From NCBI GenBank assembly GCA_965601975.1, contig OZ271856.1:3968001-4032000 (forward strand): DNA of 64,000 bases, written 5' to 3'. Positions 45,714-54,876 of this stretch are shown piece after piece. Made by a program: the position numbers and the translations under genes. The notes below the pieces were generated by a model that was not told the DNA's origin, made no database searches, and worked only from the letters and a program-made list of their open reading frames with translations. How positions within the stretch are numbered: position 1 is the stretch's first letter; each line of letters opens with the position of its first letter. The stretch is from JANQIO01 sp965601975. GTDB taxonomy: Bacteria; Pseudomonadota; Gammaproteobacteria; Pseudomonadales; Halieaceae.

Positions 45714-48368
45714 TCACTGAGCCATGACCACGGCACTGCCCAGCACCGTGGTGCAGACTGCCTTGACCACGTCCGCCGTCCGCGATGCGGGACAGGGCGC
45801 ATCGTTGAGGCAGTACATCAGACCGTCGCGTTTGTTGTGCACTGCGGGATCCGGATCCGGCACCCAAACCCCGTCCACCAGGGCATAGGGTTTGAGGTCA
45901 CGGTCATCCGTCACCAGCAGTTCAATTTCATCGAGAATCGGTGAGCGGATGCCGTCCTCCAGCAGTCCGCTGTTGATCGCCCGGTCCACCAGGGGCGCCG
46001 CTACCGCGTTGCGCCAGTCGTGAGAGGGATCGTCGACCGGCAGCGTCACGGAGAAGCCCGGGAACATGGCCTGGCGAGCGCTCGCGTCCTGCACCAGCGC
46101 GTCGCAATAGGCGGAGGCCAGCTGGGTCGCCGACATCTGGTGCGCCGAGCTGAAAGCCTGGAAGTCCGCATTGGCCGGCAGACCTCGGCGAATAGAGGCA
46201 AACGTTTCCGCGATGGTCTTGCCGGTCACGTCGCTGGGCGTCGAATTGGAAGTCGGCACGCCGGTGATCCGCGAGAAACTCGCATTGATCTCGTCAAAGG
46301 TGCGCACACCGATGTCTGCGGTGACGTCATCTGACAGGACGTAGCGGAAGTCCCGTACCGCGCCATCGTCCACCGGCGACTGCTGTCCCTCGGCGGAATC
46401 GAAGGCCAGGAAGAAGATGTCCTGGTCGGCGCCGTTTTCCAGCGGGATGACCGTGCCCACCTCTGCCAGCCGCTCACTGAAGCTGCCCAGGCTGGACGTG
46501 GCGACGGTATTGACGTTGGTAAAGGCCTGTCCAACCGTTACCAGCTTGCCGTTGATACCGATGCGCATACCCTGCACGTCGAAGTCCACGCTGCCGCCGG
46601 CCGGGTTGATGTTGGCGAAGAACGGCTCCTCGAACAGGTAGCCCGAGTCGTCGAACTGGCTGACCTGGAAGACCACGTAGCAGTAGTTGGTGCGGCTACC
46701 GTCTTCGGCCATCTCGTGGCAGACGCCCTCCTGGTCGATCAGCTCGGACACGCTGAACATGAGGAAGTACTTTTGCCCCACGCCCACGTCAAAGTTCTTC
46801 TGGATTTGCTCCTGCGTCAGCACCGCGTTGTGGATCGCCACCATGCGGATGGCGCCGGCGAAAGGACTGGTGTTGCTGGTGTCGTTACCCAGTACCAGGG
46901 CGTAGACCTCGTTCCAGTTGGTCAGCAGGCCGCCGCCCTGCTCGTCGACCACCCCGGTGTCTTCGCCGTTGACGTAGATACGCCGCCCCTCGACCGCGTC
47001 ATAGGTCAGCACCACGTGCTGTAACGTCGCCTGTACGAACTCGTCATCATCCTCGGTAGAGACGACGGGCTCGCCGGCATTGTTGTCTTCCGTCACAGAG
47101 CTGCGATTGTAGAACTCATAGTTGTACATCATCTGGCTCAACAGCAGGTTGCGGCTGGTGGGGCCGCCGGCATAGCCGACGATCCAGGCGTTTTCCTGGG
47201 CCACGTTGTCCGGGGCCACCCAGGCCTCGATGCTGTACTCGCCGGTGCCGGTGAGCAGCTCGTAGAGCTTGGCGCTTCCCGCCACGCTGCCCTGTGCCTT
47301 GCCGTTGACCAGGCGGATACCCCAGCTGGCCATCCAGGTGTAGTCACCGGACAGGCCCAGCGGAATCTCCGGCTGCACACCGCTGGTGTCCGCGGTGGTC
47401 GTCCCCGAACCTTCACGGAACTCCCACTTGGCCACCAGGTTGGTTTCGAAGCGGCCGCCGCTGTTGGCGACGATGCCGTCCGCTTCCAGGATCTGCGCCT
47501 TGGAAATCACCAGCATCGGGTCCACGTCGGTAACGGGCACCGCGTCGGCAACCCGCTGAATAGCGGCTTCCATGACGGCGGCGTCACTCGAGCAGCTGTT
47601 GCTCCAGCAGTTGTGCGACTCGGGCACGAGTCGCCGCACCAGGCGCGACGAGCCCGGCTCTGCCAGGTCAATCAATGATCGCAGCGCATCATAGGCCGAG
47701 TCCGTGTCGGAGCTGGCAAAATACGGTGACTGGGGGAATGACGCGTTCTCGGTGTGGCATTCACTGCAGTAGGTGCGCAACACATCCAGCAGCTCGGTGG
47801 GCGATTCGATCATCAGGCCCAGCGCGTCCAGGTCATCCGCCGTCGGCGGCAGTACCCGGGTTCCGGAGGGATCCACCGGGGTGCGCGCCACCAGCCGCAC
47901 TTCGCTCTCGGTCTGCGACTCGCCGTCGGACCAGCGCTCCACATACCCGGTGAGGGTGGTCGCGCAGGTCGCGGTCTGGTCAGCACCCAGCCAGCAGTTG
48001 TGCCCATTGGCGACACGCAGCACGACGGAGGACGCGGCCGGATCATTGAGGTTGACTACCGACTTGGCGACCTGCCAGGCGTTGTTCACGTCGCTCTGGT
48101 CGACAAACGGCGTACCGGCTGAACCCCCGGGCGTGTGACACTGGCCGCAGCGATCGTTGGCAGCCAGCGGGTCGTAGAACTCTCGCTTGAAATTCTGGAT
48201 CTCGTCACTGGCGGGGGGCGGGCCGGTATAGACGAACTCGGCGCTGCCAAGATCCGCGGTCAGGTCCACCTCGCGGTTACTGGCGCCGCCGCCGCTGCCG
48301 GCGCTACAGGCCTGCAGAAACAGGATGAGGGCCGGGATGCCAACGCAAGTCTTGAGAAGTCTATTCAT
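45714..48368 (-). CDS. LamG-domain diheme c-type lipoprotein
   Basis: 884 residues. Lipobox LQAC at about residue 21. Two CxxCH heme sites follow: DRCGQCHTPGG (near 80) and RTYCSECHTEN (near 205). A LamG/concanavalin-like jelly roll occupies about residues 310-520 (LVAKWEFREGSGTTTADTSG ... GAIRMVAIHNAVLTQEQIQ). The C-terminal third is unassigned and Cys-containing. Likely a surface or periplasmic carbohydrate-binding cytochrome. Organisation parallels planctomycete cytochrome-LamG proteins. Confidence 0.82.
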   Translation of the reverse strand: MNRLLKTCVGIPALILFLQACSAGSGGGASNREVDLTADLGSAEFVYTGPPPASDEIQNFKREFYDPLAANDRCGQCHTPGGSAGTPFVDQSDVNNAWQVAKSVVNLNDPAASSVVLRVANGHNCWLGADQTATCATTLTGYVERWSDGESQTESEVRLVARTPVDPSGTRVLPPTADDLDALGLMIESPTELLDVLRTYCSECHTENASFPQSPYFASSDTDSAYDALRSLIDLAEPGSSRLVRRLVPESHNCWSNSCSSDAAVMEAAIQRVADAVPVTDVDPMLVISKAQILEADGIVANSGGRFETNLVAKWEFREGSGTTTADTSGVQPEIPLGLSGDYTWMASWGIRLVNGKAQGSVAGSAKLYELLTGTGEYSIEAWVAPDNVAQENAWIVGYAGGPTSRNLLLSQMMYNYEFYNRSSVTEDNNAGEPVVSTEDDDEFVQATLQHVVLTYDAVEGRRIYVNGEDTGVVDEQGGGLLTNWNEVYALVLGNDTSNTSPFAGAIRMVAIHNAVLTQEQIQKNFDVGVGQKYFLMFSVSELIDQEGVCHEMAEDGSRTNYCYVVFQVSQFDDSGYLFEEPFFANINPAGGSVDFDVQGMRIGINGKLVTVGQAFTNVNTVATSSLGSFSERLAEVGTVIPLENGADQDIFFLAFDSAEGQQSPVDDGAVRDFRYVLSDDVTADIGVRTFDEINASFSRITGVPTSNSTPSDVTGKTIAETFASIRRGLPANADFQAFSSAHQMSATQLASAYCDALVQDASARQAMFPGFSVTLPVDDPSHDWRNAVAAPLVDRAINSGLLEDGIRSPILDEIELLVTDDRDLKPYALVDGVWVPDPDPAVHNKRDGLMYCLNDAPCPASRTADVVKAVCTTVLGSAVVMAQ

Positions 48369-48379
48369 ACCGCAAACTC

Positions 48380-49648
48380 CTACAGATCCGCCGCGCAGTA
48401 GCCCGCCACTTCGGCGAACACCTGCTTGACATCGTGGTTGGCGTTAAAGGTATTGATGAACCCGTCCATGGCCGCACGCTCCGCGCCCGTTTCCATCGGG
48501 TCGCGCAGGCACACATTGCGGAACACCTTGCGCACCTGGCAGTGCGAGAAGGCATCCGAGTTGGCAAGTTCGGCTCCCATCGAAGCGGCGCCGTCGCCCT
48601 CGGCGTAGGCCGGGTTCACCGCCAGGTCGACGCTGCCGCTGTTGTTCGCCGGCGATTGCCAGCCGACGCGGCCGCTGTTCTCACCCAGGCGCCAGTAGTT
48701 GGTCCAGTGATCGTTCGGAGTGATATAGCCTGGGGCGAACGTGGTCTCGTTCAGGAAGTACTTGTCCTGGACCATGCCCGACGTATAGATGAGCTGCCCC
48801 TGGTCCATGCGCTCCTCTTCCGAGAGGTTGGGCGCGGCATCTTCGTCCGGGTAGTCCCACTCGTAGTAGGCATAGGCCTGCGCCATCGGGTCCATGCCGG
48901 AGTGACAGCTCACACACTGGGTCAGGAACAGGGTGCTGTCACCGCCCGGGCTGCGAGACACGTCCTGGCGGATGCGGTCCACGGGCCGGCTGAAATCCTT
49001 GAGCTGCTCCAGGTCCATGCACAGATGGTTGAGCAGCGTGAAGCGGAACATGGCGCGGTTGGTGCCGCCGACGAAGAAGGCCCGGGCAGCAGCCCTGGTG
49101 CTCATCACGCCCGCGGACGCTTCGGCGGGCAAACCGGTGACGGTGCTCTGGGTACCGCGCACCAGCACGCTGGGATCGCCCAGGTTGGCGCCACTGGCCT
49201 CCAGCACTTCGTAATGGTTGTTGTTGCTGCGTGAGTAGGCGGGGATACCGGGCACGCTGCCGGTATAGATGATGTCCCCCGACAGCAGCTCACGAAAGTC
49301 GACGTTATCCCGAACCATCCCGATCACCGTGGCGCTGTAATCGTTCAGCGGCGCGAAGCTGTCCATGGCTTCGTTGGTCCAGGGCGACGACCAGTTTTTC
49401 AGCGTCACCGTGTAGAAGTCTCCGGTGGCTTCGACACCGGGCGCGCCGTCCATTGCATAGTAGGCCGCCTCGGTGAGGCCGCCACCGGTAGTGATGGCGT
49501 CGGTCATCGCATCGAGCATGGCATCGCTCGGCGGAACGCCGGTAAGCCGGTCGTGAATGCGGCGCGCCTGCTCACGGGGACCCGCCGTCGCGGCAGAGGC
49601 CGCCAGCAGGGTTACCAGTAAGACCGTTGGTACAACATGGTTTCTCAT
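48380..49648 (-). CDS. exported monoheme c-type protein
   Basis: 422 residues from the ATG at 49646-49648 (MRNHVVPTVLLVTLLAASAATAG is a clean signal peptide; the frame is open much further upstream without coding character). One CxxCH, CVSCH, near residue 260 in LTQCVSCHSGMDPMAQAYAYYEWD, reminiscent of the DUF1588/DUF1592-type sequence families. Later Cys pairs (HCQVRKVFRNVC) may form a disulfide. First gene of the minus-strand cluster, 11 bases before the LamG gene, and downstream of the CRP-like sites. Confidence 0.78.
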   Translation of the reverse strand: MRNHVVPTVLLVTLLAASAATAGPREQARRIHDRLTGVPPSDAMLDAMTDAITTGGGLTEAAYYAMDGAPGVEATGDFYTVTLKNWSSPWTNEAMDSFAPLNDYSATVIGMVRDNVDFRELLSGDIIYTGSVPGIPAYSRSNNNHYEVLEASGANLGDPSVLVRGTQSTVTGLPAEASAGVMSTRAAARAFFVGGTNRAMFRFTLLNHLCMDLEQLKDFSRPVDRIRQDVSRSPGGDSTLFLTQCVSCHSGMDPMAQAYAYYEWDYPDEDAAPNLSEEERMDQGQLIYTSGMVQDKYFLNETTFAPGYITPNDHWTNYWRLGENSGRVGWQSPANNSGSVDLAVNPAYAEGDGAASMGAELANSDAFSHCQVRKVFRNVCLRDPMETGAERAAMDGFINTFNANHDVKQVFAEVAGYCAADL

Positions 49649-49738
49649 AACAACTCGTCCGGGCACATCGTTAAGACGGTGCAAGAATGCCGACGAGTAT
49701 GGGCGATGGGCATGCACCTTTCTCCCCGCAAAAAACGC

Positions 49739-49760
49739 TTTTGTGACGGCCCGCACAAAA
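49739..49760. promoter_or_regulatory. CRP-like inverted repeat, site 1
   Basis: Perfect inverted repeat TTTTGTG-N8-CACAAAA; read as TGTGA-N6-GCACA it differs from the CRP/Vfr consensus TGTGA-N6-TCACA at one base. It lies 91 bp upstream of the minus-strand cluster start and 180 bp from the plus-strand gene. Confidence 0.7.
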
Positions 49761-49805
49761 AGGTTTTGGGGCGGGAAAATGTCACAAAACACTGTAAAAA
49801 CAGGC

Positions 49806-49827
49806 TTTTGTGACTGCCACCACAAAA
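49806..49827. promoter_or_regulatory. CRP-like inverted repeat, site 2
   Basis: Second perfect TTTTGTG-N8-CACAAAA, 67 bp from the first (start to start), spacer ACTGCCAC. Between the two sites is a further half-site CACAAAA (49783-49789). The remaining intergenic DNA, 49828-49939 and 49649-49738, holds no gene; TATAGA at 49874-49879 is a possible plus-strand -10 box. Confidence 0.7.
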
Positions 49828-49939
49828 TCACCCACGCGGCTGCATTTCGGGTAGTGAGAGGACGAAGCGGGGCTATAGACTCGGCATATACGCACCCCAG
49901 CGAAACCAATAGGCAGCGAGCTCTCGCTTTGAAGTCGAC

Positions 49940-52786
49940 ATGCAGCAGAGATATGGCAAAGCACGGTTTCTGATCACCGCGGCAGTGGCCGCGGCGCTCT
50001 CTGCGTGCACGGGTGGAAGCGGTGACAGCATCACCCTGACCACCGACGAGCAGGGCGTCGACCCCACCGTTCTGGAAGTGCCGGTCGCCTACATCCGCCG
50101 CCCGCTGCCAGAGCAAGCCCAGGACCTTCGTGACCCGCTGGACTTTCAGCCGGGCGCCCGTTTGATAGTTAAGGATCGCTCCGCCGTCAGCGCAGAAGAG
50201 AACGACGTCACTGATCAAATCCTCGAGATCGTTGCCGAGGAGGAAGACGTTCCTGTGGAGGAGCTCGCCATCGACATCAAGGGTGTCGAATCCTCTTTCG
50301 ATGGCCAGACACTCGTCTTCGCTGCTCGCGTGGTGCCGGAGCCGGTCGACGGCAATCTGGAGAACACCACCTGGAACCTGTGGTTCCTGGACATGCTGAC
50401 CCTGGAGCCCAGTTACGTCATTCCCTCACGCCTGAAGCGCAATGACGGCTTCGAGGCCGGCGGCGGCCAGGACATCGACCCGCATTTCCTGCCGGACGAT
50501 CGCATCGTCTTCTCCTCTACCCGCCAGGTGGGCGAGCAGGCCCGGCAGCTGAACGAGGGCCGCGCGCAGATATTTGCCTACGAGACCCAGGACGGCCGCG
50601 ATCCCGCGGCGGTGCTGCACATCTACGACCCGCAGCAGCGCGACGCAGAATTCAAGCAGATCTCCTTCAATCGCAACCACGACCTGGACCCGACCGTACT
50701 GTCCAGCGGTGAGATCGTGTTCAGCCGCTGGAACATCGAAGGCGGCAACCACATCAGCCTGTATCGCATCGCACCCTCCGGGCTGGAGCTGTCGCCGCTG
50801 TTTGGCTACGACTCCCAGGACAGCGGCACCGAAGGCAGCGCTATCGAATACACCCAGCCCCGCGAACTGGACGACGGCCGCATCGCCACCCTGGTCAAGC
50901 CGTTCAGCTCCGAGACGCTCGGCGGCGCCATCGCCATCGTCGACCCGCTCAACTACGCCTCCGCGGACCAGCCGCTGTTCCAGTCGGCCGGCGGACCCGA
51001 CGGCGGCCAGGAGCCGCTCACGGACACCGAGATCCGCACCGACGGCGAGCTATCCACGGGCGGACAGTTCGGCTCGGTCTACCCGCTTCGCGATGGCACC
51101 GGTCGCCTGCTGGTGACCTGGACCGACTGCCAGCTGATCGAGGTCCCGGATCCGATTGAAGAAGGCGAAGAAGAAGTAGAGGAAGAGCCGCCGGCGGAGG
51201 AGGAAGAGAACCTGGCCGAAGAGGATCAGCGCATCATCCCCTGTTCCCTCGGTGACGAAAACGATATCCCGGCGACACCGCTCTACGGCGCCTGGGTCTA
51301 CGACGTCATCGCCGACACCCAGCGTCCGGTGGTACTGGCCGAGGAAGGTTTCTATATCAGCGAGATCATTGCCGCAGAGCCCAGGGACTTCCCCAGCCTG
51401 CTGCCGCTTCCGGTGACGTTCAACGCCGAGCTGGCGCTGGAAAACAAAGGCCAGATCGTGATCGACAGCGTCTACGACATGGACGGCGTCGACATATCGC
51501 CAGATGGCATCGCGCAGCACCGCCGACCGGCCAGTGCCGCTTTCGACAGCCGCCCGGCGCGCTTCCTGCGGATATTCCTGCCGGTGCTGCTGCCGGATGA
51601 CGACGTGTTCGAGGTTCCCCGCTTCGCCTTTGGTGTCAGCCGCGGCAATGGCTTCAGGGAAATCGTGGGCTATGTCCCTGTCGAGCCTGACGGCTCCGTG
51701 GTGGCCACGGTCCCCGCCAACCGGCCATTCAGCTTCAGCGTCCTGGACGCCGACGCCAGACGCATCGGCGGACGCCACGACTACTGGCTGCAGGTAGGTC
51801 CCGGCGAAGTATTGCACTGCACGGGCTGCCACGACGGGGGCGACGATACCCCGCACGGCCGTCTCGATTCACAACCCCCGTCCATCAATCCGGGCGCAAC
51901 CGATGTGGTAGGCGGCAGCCTCGGCTTCCCCAATACCGATATCGAGAGCCTGTTTGCCACCGAGCCCGGCGTCACCATGGCGGCGACCTGGGACTTCCAT
52001 CGCCCCCAGGGCAATGAGACGGCCGCTGCGCGCGAGCTGGCGCTGGCGCCGAATTACGTGGATGAGTGGACCGCGCCGACGCTGACACCGGAAAGCCCGA
52101 TTGAGGACCGGGATTACGATCCCAACTGGGAGGGCGTGCCTGAGGAATACCCCATCGTGGTGAACAACCTCGACCCGGACGCGCCGGACAGGATCGTCAT
52201 CAATTACGAGGATCACATCCAGCCCATCTGGGAGCGGACCCGCACCGAGGTCGTGGACATCGAGGGCAACGTCTTCACCAACTGTATCGGCTGCCACACC
52301 AGCCAGATGGACATGGTGGTGCCCGCCGGACAGCTCGACCTGGAGGCCCTGTCCTCTGACATAGACCCGGAACACCTGCGCTCCTACCGCGAATTGCTGA
52401 ACGGCGACAACGAGCAGTGGATCGACAACGGCGGCAACGTCGCCGACCGCATCCGCCTGTGCGAAGAAGAAGTCGAGGACGAAGACGGCAATATCCTCAT
52501 ACTGACGTTTACCGAGACAGTCCGCATCGGTTCGGAAATGCGCGTCGGCAGCGCCAACGGCTCGGGCTTCTTCGCCTGCTTCGAGGGCGGCACCTGCGGC
52601 CTGGGACCGGCGCCCGCTCTTCCGGCTAACTGCATCGAGGATGGTGGAATACCTGAACCTCGCACCCAGAACACCGTCAATCACAACGGCATGCTGAGCC
52701 CCGCGGAGCTGCGGCTGATCTCCGAGTGGCTGGATATCGGTGCCCAGTATTACAACAACCCCTTTGACGGCAGGCTGGTGGACTGA
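49940..52786 (+). CDS. diheme lipoprotein with HZS-alpha/TolB-like beta-propeller
   Basis: 948 residues, lipobox LSAC at about residue 23. Residues about 110-400 form propeller-type repeats (DIDPHFLPDDRIVFSSTRQ, HDLDPTVLSSGEIVFSRWN), which resemble the middle domain of hydrazine-synthase alpha and TolB. An acidic insert follows (EEGEEEVEEEPPAEEEEN, about 411-428). Two CxxCH motifs, HCTGCHDGG (near 632) and NCIGCHTSQ (near 780), bind c-type hemes. The last part has many Cys, possibly disulfide-bonded. It is the first plus-strand gene, start codon directly after the GAAG-containing leader, and probably electron-transferring or sensing at the outer membrane. Confidence 0.8.
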   Translation: MQQRYGKARFLITAAVAAALSACTGGSGDSITLTTDEQGVDPTVLEVPVAYIRRPLPEQAQDLRDPLDFQPGARLIVKDRSAVSAEENDVTDQILEIVAEEEDVPVEELAIDIKGVESSFDGQTLVFAARVVPEPVDGNLENTTWNLWFLDMLTLEPSYVIPSRLKRNDGFEAGGGQDIDPHFLPDDRIVFSSTRQVGEQARQLNEGRAQIFAYETQDGRDPAAVLHIYDPQQRDAEFKQISFNRNHDLDPTVLSSGEIVFSRWNIEGGNHISLYRIAPSGLELSPLFGYDSQDSGTEGSAIEYTQPRELDDGRIATLVKPFSSETLGGAIAIVDPLNYASADQPLFQSAGGPDGGQEPLTDTEIRTDGELSTGGQFGSVYPLRDGTGRLLVTWTDCQLIEVPDPIEEGEEEVEEEPPAEEEENLAEEDQRIIPCSLGDENDIPATPLYGAWVYDVIADTQRPVVLAEEGFYISEIIAAEPRDFPSLLPLPVTFNAELALENKGQIVIDSVYDMDGVDISPDGIAQHRRPASAAFDSRPARFLRIFLPVLLPDDDVFEVPRFAFGVSRGNGFREIVGYVPVEPDGSVVATVPANRPFSFSVLDADARRIGGRHDYWLQVGPGEVLHCTGCHDGGDDTPHGRLDSQPPSINPGATDVVGGSLGFPNTDIESLFATEPGVTMAATWDFHRPQGNETAAARELALAPNYVDEWTAPTLTPESPIEDRDYDPNWEGVPEEYPIVVNNLDPDAPDRIVINYEDHIQPIWERTRTEVVDIEGNVFTNCIGCHTSQMDMVVPAGQLDLEALSSDIDPEHLRSYRELLNGDNEQWIDNGGNVADRIRLCEEEVEDEDGNILILTFTETVRIGSEMRVGSANGSGFFACFEGGTCGLGPAPALPANCIEDGGIPEPRTQNTVNHNGMLSPAELRLISEWLDIGAQYYNNPFDGRLVD

Positions 52787-53517
52787 TGAGACTACTACTG
52801 GCCATTGCCTGCCTGTGGTGCGCCCAGGCCATCGCAGACGACGCGGACTACCTGCAGAGCACGGTGGTGGAGGCCTTTGTCGAGATGCGCACGGCGCCCG
52901 GACGCGGCTACCCAGTGTTCTACGTTGCCGAGCGCGGCGAGCTGATCACGCTGCTCAAGCGCAAGACCGACTGGGTGAAGCTGCGCAACTACCGCGGCAT
53001 CGAGGGCTGGGCCCATATCAACGATATCGGGCGCACGGTGGACGCCGCCGGCGACCCGCTGGCATTCAAGGCGCCTGACCTGGAGAGCTTCTACCAGCGG
53101 CGCTGGGAGGCCGGCATCATGGCCGGTGACTTCGGCGATACCGACGCCGTGACGCTCTACGGCGGCTGGCACTTCACCCGCAACCTGTCTATTGAGGCGA
53201 ATATCACCGAGAACTTCGGCGATTTCTCCGATGGGCGCCAGGCCACCGTCGACCTGGTGCACCAAATGTTCCCCCAGTGGCGCTTCTCCCCGTTCGTAAG
53301 TATCGGTGGCGGCGTCCGTGAAACCAGCCCGCGCTCCACGCTTGTGGAAACCAGCGACCGAACCGACAACGTCGCCAGCGTGGGTGCCGGAATGCGCGTC
53401 TACCTGACCCGCAGATTGCTGCTGCGCATGCAGTACAAGAACTACGTGGTCATTACCGACCGCGACGACGACGAGGAGATAAACGAATGGCAAATTGGCA
53501 TAAGCGCGTTCTACTAG
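52786..53517 (+). CDS. SH3b domain plus outer-membrane beta-barrel protein
   Basis: 243 residues. Signal peptide (about 1-17), a bacterial SH3 fold (about 28-85: VVEAFVEMRTAPGRGYPVFYVAERGE ... IEGWAHINDIG), then a region of amphipathic beta-strands ending with aromatic ISAFY, the C-terminal signature of outer-membrane barrels. The start overlaps the previous stop by one base, and its end overlaps the next gene by 31 bases. SH3b may bind peptidoglycan, tying the barrel to the cell wall. Confidence 0.8.
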   Translation: MRLLLAIACLWCAQAIADDADYLQSTVVEAFVEMRTAPGRGYPVFYVAERGELITLLKRKTDWVKLRNYRGIEGWAHINDIGRTVDAAGDPLAFKAPDLESFYQRRWEAGIMAGDFGDTDAVTLYGGWHFTRNLSIEANITENFGDFSDGRQATVDLVHQMFPQWRFSPFVSIGGGVRETSPRSTLVETSDRTDNVASVGAGMRVYLTRRLLLRMQYKNYVVITDRDDDEEINEWQIGISAFY

Positions 53518-54116
53518 CGGCGCTGGCTGGTACGTGTCTCGGGGCCCAGGCCGACGAGAACGAACCGGTCATCCTGCCCGAAGTGGAGCGGCGCGAAATC
53601 ACCCCCGCCGCCATCGACACAGAGGACTTCGAGATTGGCCCCTTTGCGGGAATCATCTCGATCCAGGATTTCGAGAGCGAGATCGTCTACGGCCTGCGCG
53701 GCGCCTGGCACGTCACCGAGGACTTTTTCTTCGAAGCCAGCTACGGCGTATCGGAAGGGGACCTCACCAGCTACGAGAAGCTATCCGGCGGCGCGCCGCT
53801 GTTCGATGACAGCGACCGCGACTACAGCTACTACAACCTGTTGGTGGGCTGGAACATCATGCCGGGGGAAATCTTCCTCTGGGACAACTATGCGCTGAAG
53901 TCGGACCTGTACCTGATCGGCGGCGCCGGCAGCACCGACTTCCTGGGCGACAACTGGTTCACCGCCACAATTGGGGTGGGCTACCGCGTCCTGCTGAACG
54001 ACAGCTTCGCCTGGCGCATCGATGTGCGCGACCACATCTACGACAGGGATGCCTTCGGTACCGACGAGACCACCAATAACATCGAGTGGACCACGGGCAT
54101 CACGTTCTTCTTCTGA
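53487..54116 (+). CDS. outer-membrane beta-barrel domain protein (OMP_myx_plus-like)
   Basis: 209 residues with signal peptide and about eight strands (EIVYGLRGAWHVTEDFFFEASYGVSEGD, YSYYNLLVGWNIMPGEIFLWD, TATIGVGYRVLLNDSFAWRIDVRDHIYD), ending TGITFFF, an aromatic C-terminus for BamA recognition. The pattern resembles the OMP_myx_plus family of Myxococcus and other bacteria (recognised from memory), relatives of GltA/GltB. The first 30 bases overlap the upstream barrel gene. Confidence 0.8.
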   Translation: MANWHKRVLLAALAGTCLGAQADENEPVILPEVERREITPAAIDTEDFEIGPFAGIISIQDFESEIVYGLRGAWHVTEDFFFEASYGVSEGDLTSYEKLSGGAPLFDDSDRDYSYYNLLVGWNIMPGEIFLWDNYALKSDLYLIGGAGSTDFLGDNWFTATIGVGYRVLLNDSFAWRIDVRDHIYDRDAFGTDETTNNIEWTTGITFFF

Positions 54117-54147
54117 GAAAAGAGACAAGAAAACAGGGAGTGCTGAC

Positions 54148-54633
54148 ATGAAAAAGCTGATGGCAATTTTGCTGCTCTGCGGCGTCATACCGATGTCCCA
54201 CGCACTGGTGGGCAGCGGTGAGGCAATCAACTTCACCCTGAAGGATCAGGAGGGCAACAACATCCGGCTGAGCGAGTACCGGGGCCAGGTCGTGCTGATC
54301 AACTTCTGGGCCTCCTGGTGTGGACCCTGCCGGCAGGAATTCCCGCTGCTGGATGAGCTGCACGCCAAATACCAGGGCCTGGGCTTCACCGTCTTCGGCG
54401 TCAATGTCGAGGAAAACCGGGAGCTGGCCGACAAAGTGCTGCGCGAGATTCCCGTGACCTTCCCCATCCTGTTCGACAGCGAGAACGAGGTGAGCGAGGA
54501 CTATGACGTGGACGCCATGCCGGCCACCGTGTTGGTGGACCGCAGCGGGCAGATTCGCTTCATGCACCGGGGCTACAAGCCCGGCTACGAAGACCTGTAC
54601 GAGAAGCAGATCCGGGCGCTGATCAGGGAGTAA
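54148..54633 (+). CDS. TlpA-like thioredoxin family protein
   Basis: 161 residues from the ATG at 54148 (signal peptide MKKLMAILLLCGVIPMSHA). Redox motif WCGPC at about residue 53, cis-Pro segment MPATVLVDRSG. Periplasmic disulfide reductase of the TlpA/ResA class. In this cluster it could keep the CxxCH Cys pairs of the c-type proteins reduced. It starts 32 bases after the barrel gene. Confidence 0.9.
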   Translation: MKKLMAILLLCGVIPMSHALVGSGEAINFTLKDQEGNNIRLSEYRGQVVLINFWASWCGPCRQEFPLLDELHAKYQGLGFTVFGVNVEENRELADKVLREIPVTFPILFDSENEVSEDYDVDAMPATVLVDRSGQIRFMHRGYKPGYEDLYEKQIRALIRE

Positions 54634-54639
54634 GACGAG

Positions 54640-54876
54640 ATGAGCAACACCCCCAAACGCATACTGATCACCGCCGCCGTGCTGATGCTGTCAGCCTGCT
54701 CGAGCTGGCAGCCGGAGCCCTGGGTCAAACCCTATGAGCGCCACTTGCTGGCGGACCCGATCATGAAGTTCGACCGGGACCCGGTGGCGACATCCTTCCT
54801 GCACCACGTGTATGAATCCCGTGAGGGTGCGCGCGGTGCGCTCGGATCAGGAGGCGGCGGCTGTGGCTGTAACTAA
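54640..54876 (+). CDS. DUF4266 lipoprotein
   Basis: 78 residues. Lipobox LSAC at about residue 20; the short mature part has DPIMKFDRDPVATSFLHHVYESREGARG and a C-terminal Gly-rich GGGGCGCN tail. The pattern is that of DUF4266, known to accompany DUF3570 and TlpA-like genes. Its last 14 bases overlap the DUF3570 GTG start. Function unknown. Confidence 0.85.
   Translation: MSNTPKRILITAAVLMLSACSSWQPEPWVKPYERHLLADPIMKFDRDPVATSFLHHVYESREGARGALGSGGGGCGCN

Noticed and set aside
49557..49973. A 138-codon plus-strand frame covering the intergenic region
   Set aside because: It begins antisense to the monoheme gene's signal peptide, contains the two palindromic operators, and has no family features.
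49940..52786. Possible anammox hydrazine synthase
   Set aside because: Only the propeller part recalls HZS-alpha; the rest, with two CxxCH motifs and no beta/gamma subunits, does not fit a hydrazine synthase complex.
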